Below, piece after piece: positions 4,859 to 5,230 of a stretch of DNA of 5,230 bases (the stretch's first letter is position 1; every line of letters begins with the position of its first letter). The stretch spans positions 1-5,230 of the forward strand of contig CAUTXO010000082.1 of assembly GCA_963542625.1 (NCBI GenBank), read 5' to 3'. The notes under the pieces were generated by a model. The model made no database searches and was not told the DNA's origin. It was given only the letters and a program-made list of their open reading frames with translations. The DNA comes from CAUTXO01 sp963542625 (GTDB lineage: Bacteria; Campylobacterota; Campylobacteria; Campylobacterales; SZUA-545). A program made the translations under genes and the position numbers.

Positions 4859-5230
4859 CCCGTTTTGTTTTGCCGGATCTGTATGTGTTTTGGCGCGCGA
4901 CGCGCAACACGCGGCGCGTGAGATCTAAAGATCCGTAAGCAATAAGATCTGCGCTAGATCCGTGTAAGATCTCACCGCTATCTGCAAGCCTAAGCCCAAG
5001 ATCTTAGCCTAGCAAAGATCCTTGCAACAATCACACGCGTAGAACATTAGCTCATTTCAAAGCCTTAGATCTAGCCAAGCGCTACCAGCGGCACGGTGCT
5101 ACGGGTGCAATGCGAGCGCCAACGCGAGCGATGAAATTACAAACCAGCACCAGCGTGCAAGTAGCTAAAACGTTAAAGATCTTGCAGGGTTTAGATCTGA
5201 ACCCAAGATCCAAAGCCCAAGCAAGCGCAT
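4859..5230. repeat. Non-coding RGATCY-rich region
   Basis: No gene or RNA is visible in these 372 bases. Twelve GATC cores occur (4876, 4922, 4930, 4946, 4957, 4968, 5000, 5017, 5068, 5178, 5194, 5207), all RGATCY. Five of them lie within 50 bp (4922-4971). GTGAGATCT (4918-4926) and AGATCTCAC (4967-4975) form a perfect 9-bp inverted repeat around this cluster. Short GC-rich stems (4893-4905, GCGCG/CGCGC; 4908-4920, CACGC/GCGTG) follow the SPOR gene but lack a T tract, so a Rho-independent terminator is not supported. Confidence 0.75.

Noticed and set aside
4891..4920. Rho-independent terminator after the SPOR gene.
   Set aside because: Only short GC-rich stems are present and no T tract follows on the plus strand.

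Overview
The window looks like a chromosomal segment from the Campylobacterota, probably a higher-GC Campylobacter-like species. The hydrolase and DnaJ resemble Campylobacter and Helicobacter proteins as I remember them, and one promoter reads TTTGTATAAT, a typical extended -10 in this group. Genus and species cannot be fixed from sequence reading alone.

Layout. Positions 1-910 hold no gene I can support. They contain a dense field of GATC palindromes (1-510), a GATC-free block with imperfect inverted arms that may be a small inserted element (about 516-810), and a G10 tract (838-847). Positions 913-1325 (minus) hold a decayed gene with four internal stops and one frameshift. Positions 1378-4176 (minus) hold three tightly packed genes transcribed in the order aguB-like amidohydrolase, dnaJ, panC; the decayed gene follows panC and was probably once the fourth gene of this unit. 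A 64-bp divergent promoter region separates the operon from a plus-strand gene for an exported SPOR-domain protein (4241-4858). Positions 4859-5230 are again non-coding and full of GATC sites.

Functions. The operon combines polyamine synthesis (N-carbamoylputrescine to putrescine), protein folding (DnaJ co-chaperone) and pantothenate/CoA synthesis (PanC). These are housekeeping roles without an obvious shared pathway, so co-transcription is probably a matter of operon packing. The SPOR protein probably acts on peptidoglycan in the periplasm.

The strongest unexplained signal is the hexamer RGATCY. I counted 60 GATC sites by eye, of which 57 are RGATCY and 30 are the full palindrome AGATCT; about 5 RGATCY would be expected by chance. 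Density is about 21 GATC per kb outside intact genes and about 6.6 per kb inside them. The pattern recalls the cyanobacterial HIP1 octamer, also a highly iterated GATC-centred palindrome. I do not know of a described equivalent in Campylobacterota.
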